Positions 37,079 to 47,487 of a stretch of DNA of 64,000 nt are shown here, one piece after another. The stretch spans positions 1 to 64,000 of the forward strand of contig NZ_JAERQJ010000014.1 in the NCBI RefSeq assembly GCF_016735115.1. The letters run 5' to 3'. The stretch comes from Aquimarina mytili. GTDB lineage: Bacteria; Bacteroidota; Bacteroidia; Flavobacteriales; Flavobacteriaceae. A program made the position numbers and the translations under genes. Within the stretch, counting starts at the first letter, position 1. The number at the start of each line of letters is the position of its first letter. The notes under the pieces are model-generated. The model saw only the letters and a list, made by a program, of their open reading frames with translations. It had not been told where the DNA came from and searched no databases.

Positions 37079-40000
37079 ATGGAAAAATATACAGGATTAG
37101 AAATCGCCGTTATCGGTATGGCAGGCAAGTTTCCAGAAGCTGATAACATCGAGCAGTTTTGGGATAACCTTAAGAATGGTAAAGATTGTATTAGTGATTT
37201 TACTGAAGAAGAAGTTGCAGAAGAAGGAGAACAAGAATCACTGATAAAAAACCCTTCATATGTAAAAGCCAATGCATATCTAAAAAATAAAAAATACTTT
37301 GACTCAGAGTTTTTTGGATATACTCCCCATGAAGCTGAATTGATGGACCCTCAGGTACGGTTATATCATGAATGTTGTTGGGAGGCTATCGAAGATAGTG
37401 GTTGTAATTTAAAGGATCGATCTCTTAAAGTGGGTGTTTTTACTGCAGGGTATCCTAGTATTCCATGGATGCTGCATACTACTCAGAATCCTCCAGAAAC
37501 TGGATTTGTAGATGATTTTACAGCTTCGCATCTAAGGGATGCCACCTTTTTGAGTTCAAGAATTTCATACAAATTTAACCTTAAAGGTCCTGCTGTCTTT
37601 GTTCAAACGGCATGTTCCTCTTCGTTGGTGGCAATACATGAGGCTTGTAATAGTTTACTATTAGGAGAATGTAATGTTGTGCTGGCTGGTGGTGTAAATG
37701 TTAAAAACTACTCTAAAAAAGGATATCTCTATCAAGAAGGGATGATACATTCTAAAGATGGTAAATGTAGACCTTTTGATGTTCAATCTAGTGGTACGGT
37801 AGGTGGAGAAGGAGCAGGAGTTGTAGTATTGAAAAGACTTAAAGATGCAATTAGAGATAGAGATAATATCCAAGCTATTATCAAAGGAACTGCTATAAAT
37901 AATGATGGAAGCAGCAAAGTAGGGTATACAGCTCCAAGTGTTCAAGGGCAAGCAGAAGTTATCAAGAGAGCACACGCTATGGCTAGAGTAGATGTTAATA
38001 GTATAGGCTATGTAGAAACTCATGGAACGGCAACAAAATTAGGAGACCCAATTGAAATAGAAGCTTTAAATACAGCCTTTGGTAAAGACAATAATAGTGA
38101 ATGTGCAATTGGATCGGTAAAATCAAATATTGGACATTTAGACTCGGCAGCCGGTGTAGCGGGATTTATTAAAACTGTACTTGCTTTAAAAAATAGAGAA
38201 CTACCTCCTAGTTTGCACTACACGCAACCAAACCCTGGTATAAGTTTTTCTAATGGACCTTTTTATGTGAACAATGCATTAAAGCAATGGGGAACAACAT
38301 CTGATGTTTTAAGAGCTGGTGTAAGTTCTTTCGGTATTGGTGGTACGAATGCACATTTAGTACTTCAGGAAGCTCCTAAAAAGAAAATATCAGAGACAAA
38401 TAGAAACTATAAATTAGTAACGCTATCTGGTAAAACGATTAAAGATTTTCAAAAAAATGTAGCAAATCTTAAAGCGTTTTTTAATGAAAATCAACAAACA
38501 GATCTTGCCGATGCAGCATATACATTACAAACGGGTAGAGATCGTTTTAAATATAGAAAAACAATTGTAGGTGAACACATACAGAACGTTGTTGAACAAT
38601 TAAAGAACATCTCATCCCTGGAACCGGTAGCTTCAAATAACCGAGAAGAATTACAGCATGTTATTTTCATGTTTCCGGGACAAGGTATGCAATATGTTAA
38701 TATGTGTAAAGAACTCTATGCTACAGAAAACGTATTTAGAAAAGAGATTGATAAGTGTTTAGAATATGCACAAAAATACACCTCTACAGATTTACGCTCA
38801 ATATTATTTACAGATGTAGAGGAGTCTGCAAAAAAAATCAATCAAACAGAATATGCTCAACCTCTTTTGTTTTTTACAGAGTATGCGTTGGCTAAACTGT
38901 TAATAAATTGGGGTATTACTCCAGATTATATGATTGGTCATAGCATAGGTGAATACGCTGCGGCATGTATTAGTGGTGTTTTCGAATTAGAAGACGCTAT
39001 ACGATTAGTAGTAAAAAGAGGATTACTAATGAGTACAGCCAGTAAAGGCACAATGTTAAATGTAAATGCAACCAAAAACCAAATAGATTCTTTACTGGAA
39101 GAGTACAATACAATTGATTTAGCGGTAATAAATAGCGAAAATGCCGTTGTTGTGTCTGGAACTTTAGATGACATTGATGATTTCCAGAATGTATTAGAAA
39201 GCCGAGGAATCACTTCTAAAAAATTACATACCTCCCATGCATTTCATTCTCGAATGATGGATGTTGTGTTACCGGATTTTGATAAAGAATTGAATACAGT
39301 AGATTTCCAATCACCTCAAATTCCTTTCATATCAAATCTTTCGGGAAAATTTGTTACTTCTCAAGAAGTTCAAGAACCTTCTTACTGGACGCAACACCTT
39401 AGAAATACGGTAAACTTTAAAGAAGGTATAGATACGTTATTGACACATGGCGATGCTTGCATTATAGAAGTTGGGCCTGGTAGAGCGCTAAGTAATTATG
39501 TTAATGAAAATGCCAATAAAACAAACGGTCATAGTATCGTCAATACAGTAAGACATGTAAAACAAAAAATTAGTGACCAAAAATATCTTCTTGAGAAACT
39601 AGGACAATTATGGGAAAATGGATTAAAAATCAATTGGAAGCAATTTTATGGTGATGAAGAAAGATATAAAGTATCATTGCCTACATATGCGTTTGATAGA
39701 AAAGAATATACTACGGATTTTGACTTAAATAAATTATTAAACAAGCAATTAGTTGCTGATACAAATAGAACAGTAACAGAAGACGCTAAACTTATTAATA
39801 TATGCAATTGGAAACGTTCTATTCTTCCAAATAAAGCATTAGAACTTGATAAAGAAAAGTCTAATTTCTTAATATTTACTGGAGCCGAAGGATTTAGTGA
39901 TGCTTTACATCAAAAACTAAGTGCAAAACAGCAAAATGTAGTTCAGGTAAGGCATGGTAAGCAATTTAAGAAAGTTAATGACGAGTTATTTGAAGTTAAT

Positions 40001-43000
40001 ATAGCAACCTTAGATCATATAGAAAAATTATGGACTGAGCTAGAAAACATAAAATTTAAAGCAGATGAAATTATTTACAGCCTGCCCCTTTCTGAAAAAT
40101 ATACGCTTCTGGATTATAATGCGATCGAGAAAGAATTAGATAAAAACTATTTAGGAGTATCGTATATCGCTAAAACTATTGCCAATTATCAGAATAGTGA
40201 TGAGGTGAAAATGACAGTTTTATGTAATCATTTGGCTAAAGTGATAGCAGATGATGATGTAAATCCTCTAAAAGCAACTTTATTATCACCTGCTAAGATT
40301 ATTCCTTCAGAAATAAATACACTTCAATGTAAAGTTATTGATATTCCTTATCCGTTTACTTCTGAAGATCAAGAAACAGAGTATGCGCAAAAGGTGATCA
40401 ATGAAATGTTTTTTGAAACAGAAGATGCCTTTGTGGCATATAGATTTAAAGAGCGTTGGTTTAAAGATTTAGAAACCGTGTCGGTAAATGAAAAAACGAC
40501 GTCAAATGTAAGTTTAGTTCCAGGAGGAACCTACCTAATTGTTGGAGGAACAGGAGGTATGGGATTGTCTATAACTGCGCAAATGAGCTCAGAAATTCAA
40601 GGAAATTTCATTTTGATACATCGCAGCGATTTCCCGAAAAAAGAAACCTGGGGAGAATGGTTAAAAGTATATGGCGATACTAATGAAGTAAGTAAAAAAA
40701 TTCTACAGATTCAAGAAATAGAAAGCTTAGGTTCGGTAGTAGAATTACACCAATTAGATGTAGCAAATGAGTCTGATGTAAAACTATTTTCGGAGAGTCT
40801 ATTAGATCGTTATAAACAAATTAACGGATTAATTTGGGCCGCAGGAGAAGTGGATTATGGTGGGATTATTCTAAATAGATCCAAAGAAGATTTTATAAAA
40901 TACGGTGCATCAAAAATTCATGGAGTAGTATTATTTGAAAAATACATCAAGTTTGAGAACTTCGACTTTCTGGCGCTATTTTCTTCTATTGGAAACATTA
41001 TTTATCAAGTAAAATTTGGTCAAGTTGGGTATAATGCAGGGAATGAATTTCTTGAAAGTTATGCACAATATGCAAAAAAACAATGGGGAGTTCACGCGTT
41101 TACAATCAATTGGTGTGATTGGTATGATGTAGGGTTGACCGTAAATGCGGTTAGAGAGCAAGATAAAATTGAAGATATAGTCGAAATTAACTCAAGAATT
41201 GACCATGCGATATATCCAAAACAAGGAGTTGAATTATTTTTCAAATGTCTTGAAAATAAAGAAACTACATTCAACATATTCCCGGGTGATCTCAAGAAAG
41301 CAATGGCTTCTCAGAGATTGCGATTGAAAGAATTTAGAAATGATACCACAGAAATATCAGGAGAAGCAGTAGATCACAGTATTGTAAATCAAGTAGATGA
41401 TTTAGAAAAAACGCTAAGAGAGATTTACTCTACTTTTTTCGGAAAAGAAATAGGATTGACAGATGACTTTTTTGAAGTAGGTGGAGATTCATTAAAAGCA
41501 ATGAGTTTGGCTGCAAGAATTAATCAAAAAACAGGAGCAAGCCTAGCTATTAATGATATTTATCAATATCCAACAATCAATGAAATAATGAACAAATTAT
41601 CTGAAATCGGTTCTGATAATCAGATAATTACAATCCCGAATACTCCATCCAAAGAGTACTATGCAACATCATCAGAACAAAAAAGAATGTTCCTATTGCA
41701 GGCATTAGATGTTAATAGTACGTTGTATAATGAAATTGAAGTGCTATGGGTATTAGGTGAAATAAATAAAAAGAAAGTAGAAGAAGCATTTAAACAAATC
41801 ATTCAACGACATGAAAGTTTAAGAACAACTTTTGCTTTTGTTGAAAACGAATTAAAACAAGAAATATCAGAAGAGTATAATTTTCAATTAGAATTATTTG
41901 AGTACAAAGAAGGTCAATTGGATGATATAGTAAAGTCATTTATTCGCCCATTTGATTTAACTAACAAAAAAGAGCCATTGTTGCGCGTAGGATTGGTCGA
42001 AAAAAGCCCAACAGAACATTTGCTAATAATGGATTCTCATCACATTGTTATGGATGGTGTGTCTAGATTTATTATAAGAGAGGAATTTAATCTTTTGTAT
42101 AATGAAGCAAGCTTATCTCCATTAAAATTACAATATAAAGATTATGCAGAGTGGCAAAATAGTGAAGAACAAAAGAAAGGGTTAGATGAAGAAAAATCGT
42201 TTTGGTTAAATGAATTTTCAGAAGAATTAGAACCATTAGAGTTACCAACAGATTTTGTTAGACCATTAACTCGAAATAATGAAGGAGATTTTATTCGATT
42301 TGAAATAGGTCATGAAGAAACCAAAAAGCTAAAAGAAATTGCATCTGCCGATGGAACAACAGTATTTTCTGTTCTGGTAGCAATTCTTAATGTATTATTA
42401 AGCAAGTTAACTAATCAAGAAGATATTGTAATTGCTACTCCGGTGGCAGGAAGACAACATGCAGACCTTGAAAATTTAATTGGGATGTTTGTAAATACTA
42501 TTTGTTTACGTAGTTATCCCAAAGGAGAGAAATCTTTTGACGAGTTTTTGTTAGAGGTAAAAGATAAAACATTAGAATGTTTTAAAAACCAATCTTACCC
42601 TTTTGAAGAGCTAGTTAAAGAGCTTAAAATAGCCAGAGATAATAGTAGGAATCCACTTTTTGATGTAATGTTTGTATATCAAAATTATGAAGAAGCTAAA
42701 AATGAAACTGAAGGTTTAGTCTTTAAACCAGAACAGTTTAATCATACTTCTTCTAGATTTGATATGACATTTTTAGCGGTTGATGATGCGGATCAATTAT
42801 TCTTAAGACTTATTTTTTCTACAGAATTATTTACAAAAGAAACGATCCAACGATTCGTTTCTTACTTTAAGAATGTTGTTACCGTTGTAGTTAATAATCA
42901 GCATACATTGCTTTCTGAGATAGATATGATCCCTTCTGAAGAAAAAGCATTGTTGTTATCAAATTTTAATACTCCTAAGGTTGATTTTCCTACAAATAAG

Positions 43001-46000
43001 GTAAGTATCGAGCTATTTGAAGAATTTACACGTAAATCACCCAAAGATATAGCATTGGTAGATGGAGATCAATCTATTACATATAAAGAATTAGATGATT
43101 GGGCAATTGCAATAGCACAGAACATTGATAAAGAAGTAAGAAAAGATGAAAATTGTAAAATAGGGATACTTTTTAATTCTTCGATGGAGATGATTGCCAG
43201 TATTTTAGGGGTTCTGAAAACAGGTAATGCTTATGTACCTCTATCTCCAGATACATCAGAAGAAAGAAATAGATATATACTTTCAGACTGTGATGCAAAA
43301 CTTGTACTGGTACAAGAGAACCTTAAAACAAATAAAAATGTTATTCCTCTAGTAAATGATACAAAGATGTTATGGGTAGGAAGCGAAGCATTGTCATCTT
43401 CTAATAATGGATATGAGTCGAAAAAGGTGTCCCCAGAAGATATTATGTATGTAATATATACATCAGGTACTACGGGAACACCTAAAGGAGTTGAGGTTAA
43501 ATATTCTGGAATAACTAATATGTTATATGCCTTTAAACATGAGTTTGCAATGAAAAATTCTGTTAGAATGGCTCATCTGGCAAATGTAACTTTTGATGCT
43601 TCAGTATTTGAAATATGGCCTTCTTTAGCATTTGGAGGCTGTTTATATATTGTTTCGCAAGAAATACGACAAGATCCAGAATTATTAAAAGTATGGTTGA
43701 ATGAAAATAAAATAGAAATATTATTTCTTCCGACCGTTTTGGCAGAGCATGTGTTAAAAAATGAAGAAGATCTTCAAAACTCATCTTTAAAAATAATAAA
43801 CATTGCAGGTGACAGATTAAATTATTTACCAACAAAAAAACTACCTTATAAAATATACAATTTGTATGGCCCAACAGAAGATTCTATCTGGACAACCTCA
43901 TTAGAACTAAATAATGATGAGGTATATGATTATTACTCAATTGGAAAGCCGATTCCAAATAAGAAAGTACTTATATTAAATAAATATGGAAGACTACAGC
44001 CTTTAGGTGTTCCAGGAGAAATCTGTGTCTTGGGAGAAGGTCTTGCTAAAGGATATGTAAATAATAAGACATTAACTAAAGAGAAGTTTATTAAAAATCC
44101 ATTTTTAGTTAATGAAAGAATGTATCGCACAGGAGATAAAGGTAGTTGGCAGCCTGATGGAAATATTCAATTTCTAGGAAGGATAGACCATCAAGTAAAA
44201 ATTCGTGGATTTAGAATTGAATTAGGAGAGATTGAAGCGCATTTATCAACATATGAAAGGTTTCAAGAAAGTACAGTTACGGCAAAAGGAGAAGAAGGTG
44301 ATAAATATTTAGTTGCATATTATGTGTCTGAAAATGAGGTTGATATTAATGATTTGAAAAACTATCTATTGGAAAAATTACCTAGCTACATGATTCCGGC
44401 ATATTATGTAAGGATGGATCAATTACCTCTTACTTCTAACGGTAAACTTAATCGAAAGGCATTACCATTACCATCTCTTACAGAGCAAAATAACTATGTT
44501 GGGCCAGAAACTGAGACTGAAAAAGTACTGACAGAAATATGGGGCAAAGTATTAGGAACACCAAATATAGGAGTGACCGACAATTTCTTTTTGGTAGGAG
44601 GAGATTCTATAAAGTCTATACAGATAAGTTCCAGATTGAGATCTTTAGGTTATGAAGTATCTGTGAAAGATATTCTTATCAATAAAGATATCAGATCTTT
44701 AGCAACAAAGTTGAGAAAAACTCTAAAACAATCTGATCAATCACAGGTAGAAGGTAAAGCTATATTGAGCCCAATTCAAAAATGGTTTTTTGAAAATAAT
44801 CTTACAGAAAAACATCACTTTAATCAATCAGTATTGCTTGATTTTCCAGATAGTATCACAGAAGATACTGTTAGATCGATTTTCGAAAAGATTCAGGAAC
44901 ATCATGATGCTTTAAGAACAGTTTATAAAGAAAATGCCGAAGGACCATCATCATACTATTTAGGAATTGATGAATCCCCGGTTTCGTTACATGTTTTTGA
45001 TTTAAGAGGCGCCAAAGATGCTTCGACGATGTTGTTATCTGAAAGTAAAAAAATACAATCAGGTATTAATATACAGACCGGCCCTTTAATGCATTTAGGA
45101 TTATTTCAAATGGATAAAGGAAGTCGCTTGTTGATTGTAATACATCATTTAGCAGTCGACGGAGTTTCTTGGCGCATTTTATTTGAAGATATTGAAACGC
45201 TGTATCAACAGATAAAAAATAAAGAAACTCTTGAACTACCATTGAAAACAGATTCTTTTAAAAATTGGACCAATAAGCTACTCGATTATTCTACAGGCAA
45301 TAGAATGGAATTAGCACAGAAATATTGGGATAATGAGTTGCAAAAACCATGTTCTATATTAAAAAGAGATTATCCAAATGGGGAAAATATTTTTAAGCAT
45401 AAAGCTGTAAAACAATTTCAGTTAAGCGAAGAAGCTACATCAAAACTATTATCCGATGTTCACCTTCCATTTGGTACTCAAATTAATGATATACTGTTGA
45501 CAGCATTCTTATGGACCTATAGCGAATTCTATAACAGTAAAGATGTACTCATAGATTTAGAAAGTCATGGAAGAGAAAATCTGGGACTAGGAGAAAATAT
45601 TAGCCGTACCGTTGGATGGTTTACTAGTTTCTACCCTGTTTTATTGCAAGCAGAAAAAGTAGATAAAAACAACTTAAATACATTAATAAAAGAAGTAAAA
45701 GAAAAACTACGAAAAGTACCAAATAATGGGATTGATTATTTGATTTATAAATATTTGACTAAAAATGCTGTTGAAACAAAAAATAAAGCGCAAATAAGCT
45801 TTAATTATTTAGGGCAATTTGATGCAGATATAGCAGATAGTTCTTTTATTATAGGAAAAGAAGACAAAGGCGATGAAGTATCACCTGAAAAAGAAAGAGA
45901 TTACGATTGGGATTGTGCGGGTATAATTACCGAAGGAAAATTGACAATGAGCCTTATGTATAGTGCTGAGCAGTATAACCAGGATACAATTAATGCTATA

Positions 46001-47440
46001 ATGACTTCTTTAAAACAGAATTTGGAGCAATTGATAACATATTGCGCCACTTATGACAAGAAAGAATTATCTCCATCAGACTTTATTTACAAAGATTTGT
46101 CTTTTGATCAATTAGATCAGCTTTCTAAACAATACGATATTCAAAATATATATCCTTTATCTCCCATGCAGGAAGGAATGTTGTTTCATTATTTAATGAG
46201 TCCAGAATCAGAAAGTTATTTTGGGCAAATGACTTTTGAAGTTCATGGTGATTTGGACATACAGGCTGTCGAGAAAAGTATGAATGATTTAATTGCCCGA
46301 CATGAAGTTTTTCGTGCCATTTTCCTCCATGAGGGATATGAAAGACCAATACAACTTGTTTTAAAAGATCGAGAAATAAAAATACTGTATAGAAACTTAC
46401 TTGATGAAAAAACGACCACAAATAGTATCGAAGAAGAGGTAGAAAACTATAAGAAAAACCAAAAAAGTAGTTTTGATTTAAGTAAGGATCTATTAATGCA
46501 ATTAACCGTCCTGCGTACAGCAGATAATACACATACTTTTATATGGAATTATCATCATATTTTAATGGATGGGTGGTGTACAGCTACGATATTATCTGAA
46601 TTCAGAGAGATCTATTCTAAGAAGAGAAAAGGGTTACAAGCTGAGTTGCCTGTAAGTAATTCATACCATAATTATATAGAATGGTTAGAAAATAGAGATA
46701 TCAAAAGTTCAGAGTATTACTGGAAGAATTATTTAGAGGGGTATAAGCATCCTGTATCCATGCCTAAAATCAATTCAATTTCTATTGAAGAAGCGGCTTT
46801 TGTTCCCAAAATTGAGCATTTGATTATTGGAGAAACCAGTACAAATCTTATCCAAGAATTGACCATTGAATATGGAGTGACAGTGAGTACGATAATTCAA
46901 TGCGCATGGGGAATGTTATTAGCAAAATATAATAACGTAGATGAAGTAGTTTTTGGAACCGTCGTTTCTGGTAGACCTTCAGAAATAGAGGGAATTGAAG
47001 ATATGATAGGATTGTTTATCAATACCATCCCCGTACGAATTAGATTTAACGACGATGAAAGTTTAGGTGATGTATTAAAAACAATACAAGAAAGCGCATT
47101 AGAAAACGAAAAACATCAATACCATCCATTATCCGAAATTCAAACCTATAGTACTTTAGGAAGAGATCTTTTTGATCATATAGTAGTAGTAGAGAATTAT
47201 CCCGTTGTGGATGATGAAGAAACCGACAGTAACAAAAGTGACTTTTTAGTTAAAAATGTCGAGATGTATGTTCAATCTAATTATGGTCTATCTCTTGTTG
47301 TTGTGCCTAATGAAGAAATTGAAATAAAAATAGAATACAATGCTAATGTGTACGATAAAAATACTGTACAAAATATATTAGCACACCTCAATCAGGTAAT
47401 TCATCAAGTCATATTACCTAGCGAAGTAGAAGTAGCTTAA
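37079..47440 (+). CDS. Hybrid PKS-NRPS: KS-AT-KR-T-C-A(unassigned)-T-E-C
   Basis: This is a 3453-aa protein. The ketosynthase triad is Cys179 (TACSSS), His315 (HGTAT) and His353 (SNIGH). The acyltransferase has GHSIGEY (Ser622) and HAFHS (720-724), which indicates malonyl-CoA. The ketoreductase binds NADPH through GGTGGMG (1156-1162) and has Tyr1318. A carrier follows (Ser1471). C1 has HHIVMDG (1654-1660). The adenylation domain has D2173 and a pocket read as D-A-F-F-N-A-L-I-W-K, which I cannot match to an amino acid. Carrier Ser2510, an epimerization domain (HHLAVDG 2689-2695) and a D-accepting C2 (HHILMDG 3159-3165) end the protein. It extends threonine by one reduced malonate unit, giving a statine-like residue, then adds one D-residue. 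Confidence 0.92.
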   Translation: MEKYTGLEIAVIGMAGKFPEADNIEQFWDNLKNGKDCISDFTEEEVAEEGEQESLIKNPSYVKANAYLKNKKYFDSEFFGYTPHEAELMDPQVRLYHECCWEAIEDSGCNLKDRSLKVGVFTAGYPSIPWMLHTTQNPPETGFVDDFTASHLRDATFLSSRISYKFNLKGPAVFVQTACSSSLVAIHEACNSLLLGECNVVLAGGVNVKNYSKKGYLYQEGMIHSKDGKCRPFDVQSSGTVGGEGAGVVVLKRLKDAIRDRDNIQAIIKGTAINNDGSSKVGYTAPSVQGQAEVIKRAHAMARVDVNSIGYVETHGTATKLGDPIEIEALNTAFGKDNNSECAIGSVKSNIGHLDSAAGVAGFIKTVLALKNRELPPSLHYTQPNPGISFSNGPFYVNNALKQWGTTSDVLRAGVSSFGIGGTNAHLVLQEAPKKKISETNRNYKLVTLSGKTIKDFQKNVANLKAFFNENQQTDLADAAYTLQTGRDRFKYRKTIVGEHIQNVVEQLKNISSLEPVASNNREELQHVIFMFPGQGMQYVNMCKELYATENVFRKEIDKCLEYAQKYTSTDLRSILFTDVEESAKKINQTEYAQPLLFFTEYALAKLLINWGITPDYMIGHSIGEYAAACISGVFELEDAIRLVVKRGLLMSTASKGTMLNVNATKNQIDSLLEEYNTIDLAVINSENAVVVSGTLDDIDDFQNVLESRGITSKKLHTSHAFHSRMMDVVLPDFDKELNTVDFQSPQIPFISNLSGKFVTSQEVQEPSYWTQHLRNTVNFKEGIDTLLTHGDACIIEVGPGRALSNYVNENANKTNGHSIVNTVRHVKQKISDQKYLLEKLGQLWENGLKINWKQFYGDEERYKVSLPTYAFDRKEYTTDFDLNKLLNKQLVADTNRTVTEDAKLINICNWKRSILPNKALELDKEKSNFLIFTGAEGFSDALHQKLSAKQQNVVQVRHGKQFKKVNDELFEVNIATLDHIEKLWTELENIKFKADEIIYSLPLSEKYTLLDYNAIEKELDKNYLGVSYIAKTIANYQNSDEVKMTVLCNHLAKVIADDDVNPLKATLLSPAKIIPSEINTLQCKVIDIPYPFTSEDQETEYAQKVINEMFFETEDAFVAYRFKERWFKDLETVSVNEKTTSNVSLVPGGTYLIVGGTGGMGLSITAQMSSEIQGNFILIHRSDFPKKETWGEWLKVYGDTNEVSKKILQIQEIESLGSVVELHQLDVANESDVKLFSESLLDRYKQINGLIWAAGEVDYGGIILNRSKEDFIKYGASKIHGVVLFEKYIKFENFDFLALFSSIGNIIYQVKFGQVGYNAGNEFLESYAQYAKKQWGVHAFTINWCDWYDVGLTVNAVREQDKIEDIVEINSRIDHAIYPKQGVELFFKCLENKETTFNIFPGDLKKAMASQRLRLKEFRNDTTEISGEAVDHSIVNQVDDLEKTLREIYSTFFGKEIGLTDDFFEVGGDSLKAMSLAARINQKTGASLAINDIYQYPTINEIMNKLSEIGSDNQIITIPNTPSKEYYATSSEQKRMFLLQALDVNSTLYNEIEVLWVLGEINKKKVEEAFKQIIQRHESLRTTFAFVENELKQEISEEYNFQLELFEYKEGQLDDIVKSFIRPFDLTNKKEPLLRVGLVEKSPTEHLLIMDSHHIVMDGVSRFIIREEFNLLYNEASLSPLKLQYKDYAEWQNSEEQKKGLDEEKSFWLNEFSEELEPLELPTDFVRPLTRNNEGDFIRFEIGHEETKKLKEIASADGTTVFSVLVAILNVLLSKLTNQEDIVIATPVAGRQHADLENLIGMFVNTICLRSYPKGEKSFDEFLLEVKDKTLECFKNQSYPFEELVKELKIARDNSRNPLFDVMFVYQNYEEAKNETEGLVFKPEQFNHTSSRFDMTFLAVDDADQLFLRLIFSTELFTKETIQRFVSYFKNVVTVVVNNQHTLLSEIDMIPSEEKALLLSNFNTPKVDFPTNKVSIELFEEFTRKSPKDIALVDGDQSITYKELDDWAIAIAQNIDKEVRKDENCKIGILFNSSMEMIASILGVLKTGNAYVPLSPDTSEERNRYILSDCDAKLVLVQENLKTNKNVIPLVNDTKMLWVGSEALSSSNNGYESKKVSPEDIMYVIYTSGTTGTPKGVEVKYSGITNMLYAFKHEFAMKNSVRMAHLANVTFDASVFEIWPSLAFGGCLYIVSQEIRQDPELLKVWLNENKIEILFLPTVLAEHVLKNEEDLQNSSLKIINIAGDRLNYLPTKKLPYKIYNLYGPTEDSIWTTSLELNNDEVYDYYSIGKPIPNKKVLILNKYGRLQPLGVPGEICVLGEGLAKGYVNNKTLTKEKFIKNPFLVNERMYRTGDKGSWQPDGNIQFLGRIDHQVKIRGFRIELGEIEAHLSTYERFQESTVTAKGEEGDKYLVAYYVSENEVDINDLKNYLLEKLPSYMIPAYYVRMDQLPLTSNGKLNRKALPLPSLTEQNNYVGPETETEKVLTEIWGKVLGTPNIGVTDNFFLVGGDSIKSIQISSRLRSLGYEVSVKDILINKDIRSLATKLRKTLKQSDQSQVEGKAILSPIQKWFFENNLTEKHHFNQSVLLDFPDSITEDTVRSIFEKIQEHHDALRTVYKENAEGPSSYYLGIDESPVSLHVFDLRGAKDASTMLLSESKKIQSGINIQTGPLMHLGLFQMDKGSRLLIVIHHLAVDGVSWRILFEDIETLYQQIKNKETLELPLKTDSFKNWTNKLLDYSTGNRMELAQKYWDNELQKPCSILKRDYPNGENIFKHKAVKQFQLSEEATSKLLSDVHLPFGTQINDILLTAFLWTYSEFYNSKDVLIDLESHGRENLGLGENISRTVGWFTSFYPVLLQAEKVDKNNLNTLIKEVKEKLRKVPNNGIDYLIYKYLTKNAVETKNKAQISFNYLGQFDADIADSSFIIGKEDKGDEVSPEKERDYDWDCAGIITEGKLTMSLMYSAEQYNQDTINAIMTSLKQNLEQLITYCATYDKKELSPSDFIYKDLSFDQLDQLSKQYDIQNIYPLSPMQEGMLFHYLMSPESESYFGQMTFEVHGDLDIQAVEKSMNDLIARHEVFRAIFLHEGYERPIQLVLKDREIKILYRNLLDEKTTTNSIEEEVENYKKNQKSSFDLSKDLLMQLTVLRTADNTHTFIWNYHHILMDGWCTATILSEFREIYSKKRKGLQAELPVSNSYHNYIEWLENRDIKSSEYYWKNYLEGYKHPVSMPKINSISIEEAAFVPKIEHLIIGETSTNLIQELTIEYGVTVSTIIQCAWGMLLAKYNNVDEVVFGTVVSGRPSEIEGIEDMIGLFINTIPVRIRFNDDESLGDVLKTIQESALENEKHQYHPLSEIQTYSTLGRDLFDHIVVVENYPVVDDEETDSNKSDFLVKNVEMYVQSNYGLSLVVVPNEEIEIKIEYNANVYDKNTVQNILAHLNQVIHQVILPSEVEVA

Positions 47441-47487
47441 TCCACTCTACACTCAAAATCAAGTATTAACTTTTAATAAAGAAAACA

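Noticed and set aside
37661-38023. 120-codon antisense open frame within the KS of the hybrid PKS-NRPS
   Set aside because: It is a shadow of a strongly supported coding region with all catalytic residues intact; its protein has no recognisable features.
46125-46532. 135-codon antisense open frame within the C-terminal condensation domain
   Set aside because: It lies opposite an intact condensation domain (HHILMDG follows just downstream) and is explained by codon bias on the coding strand.
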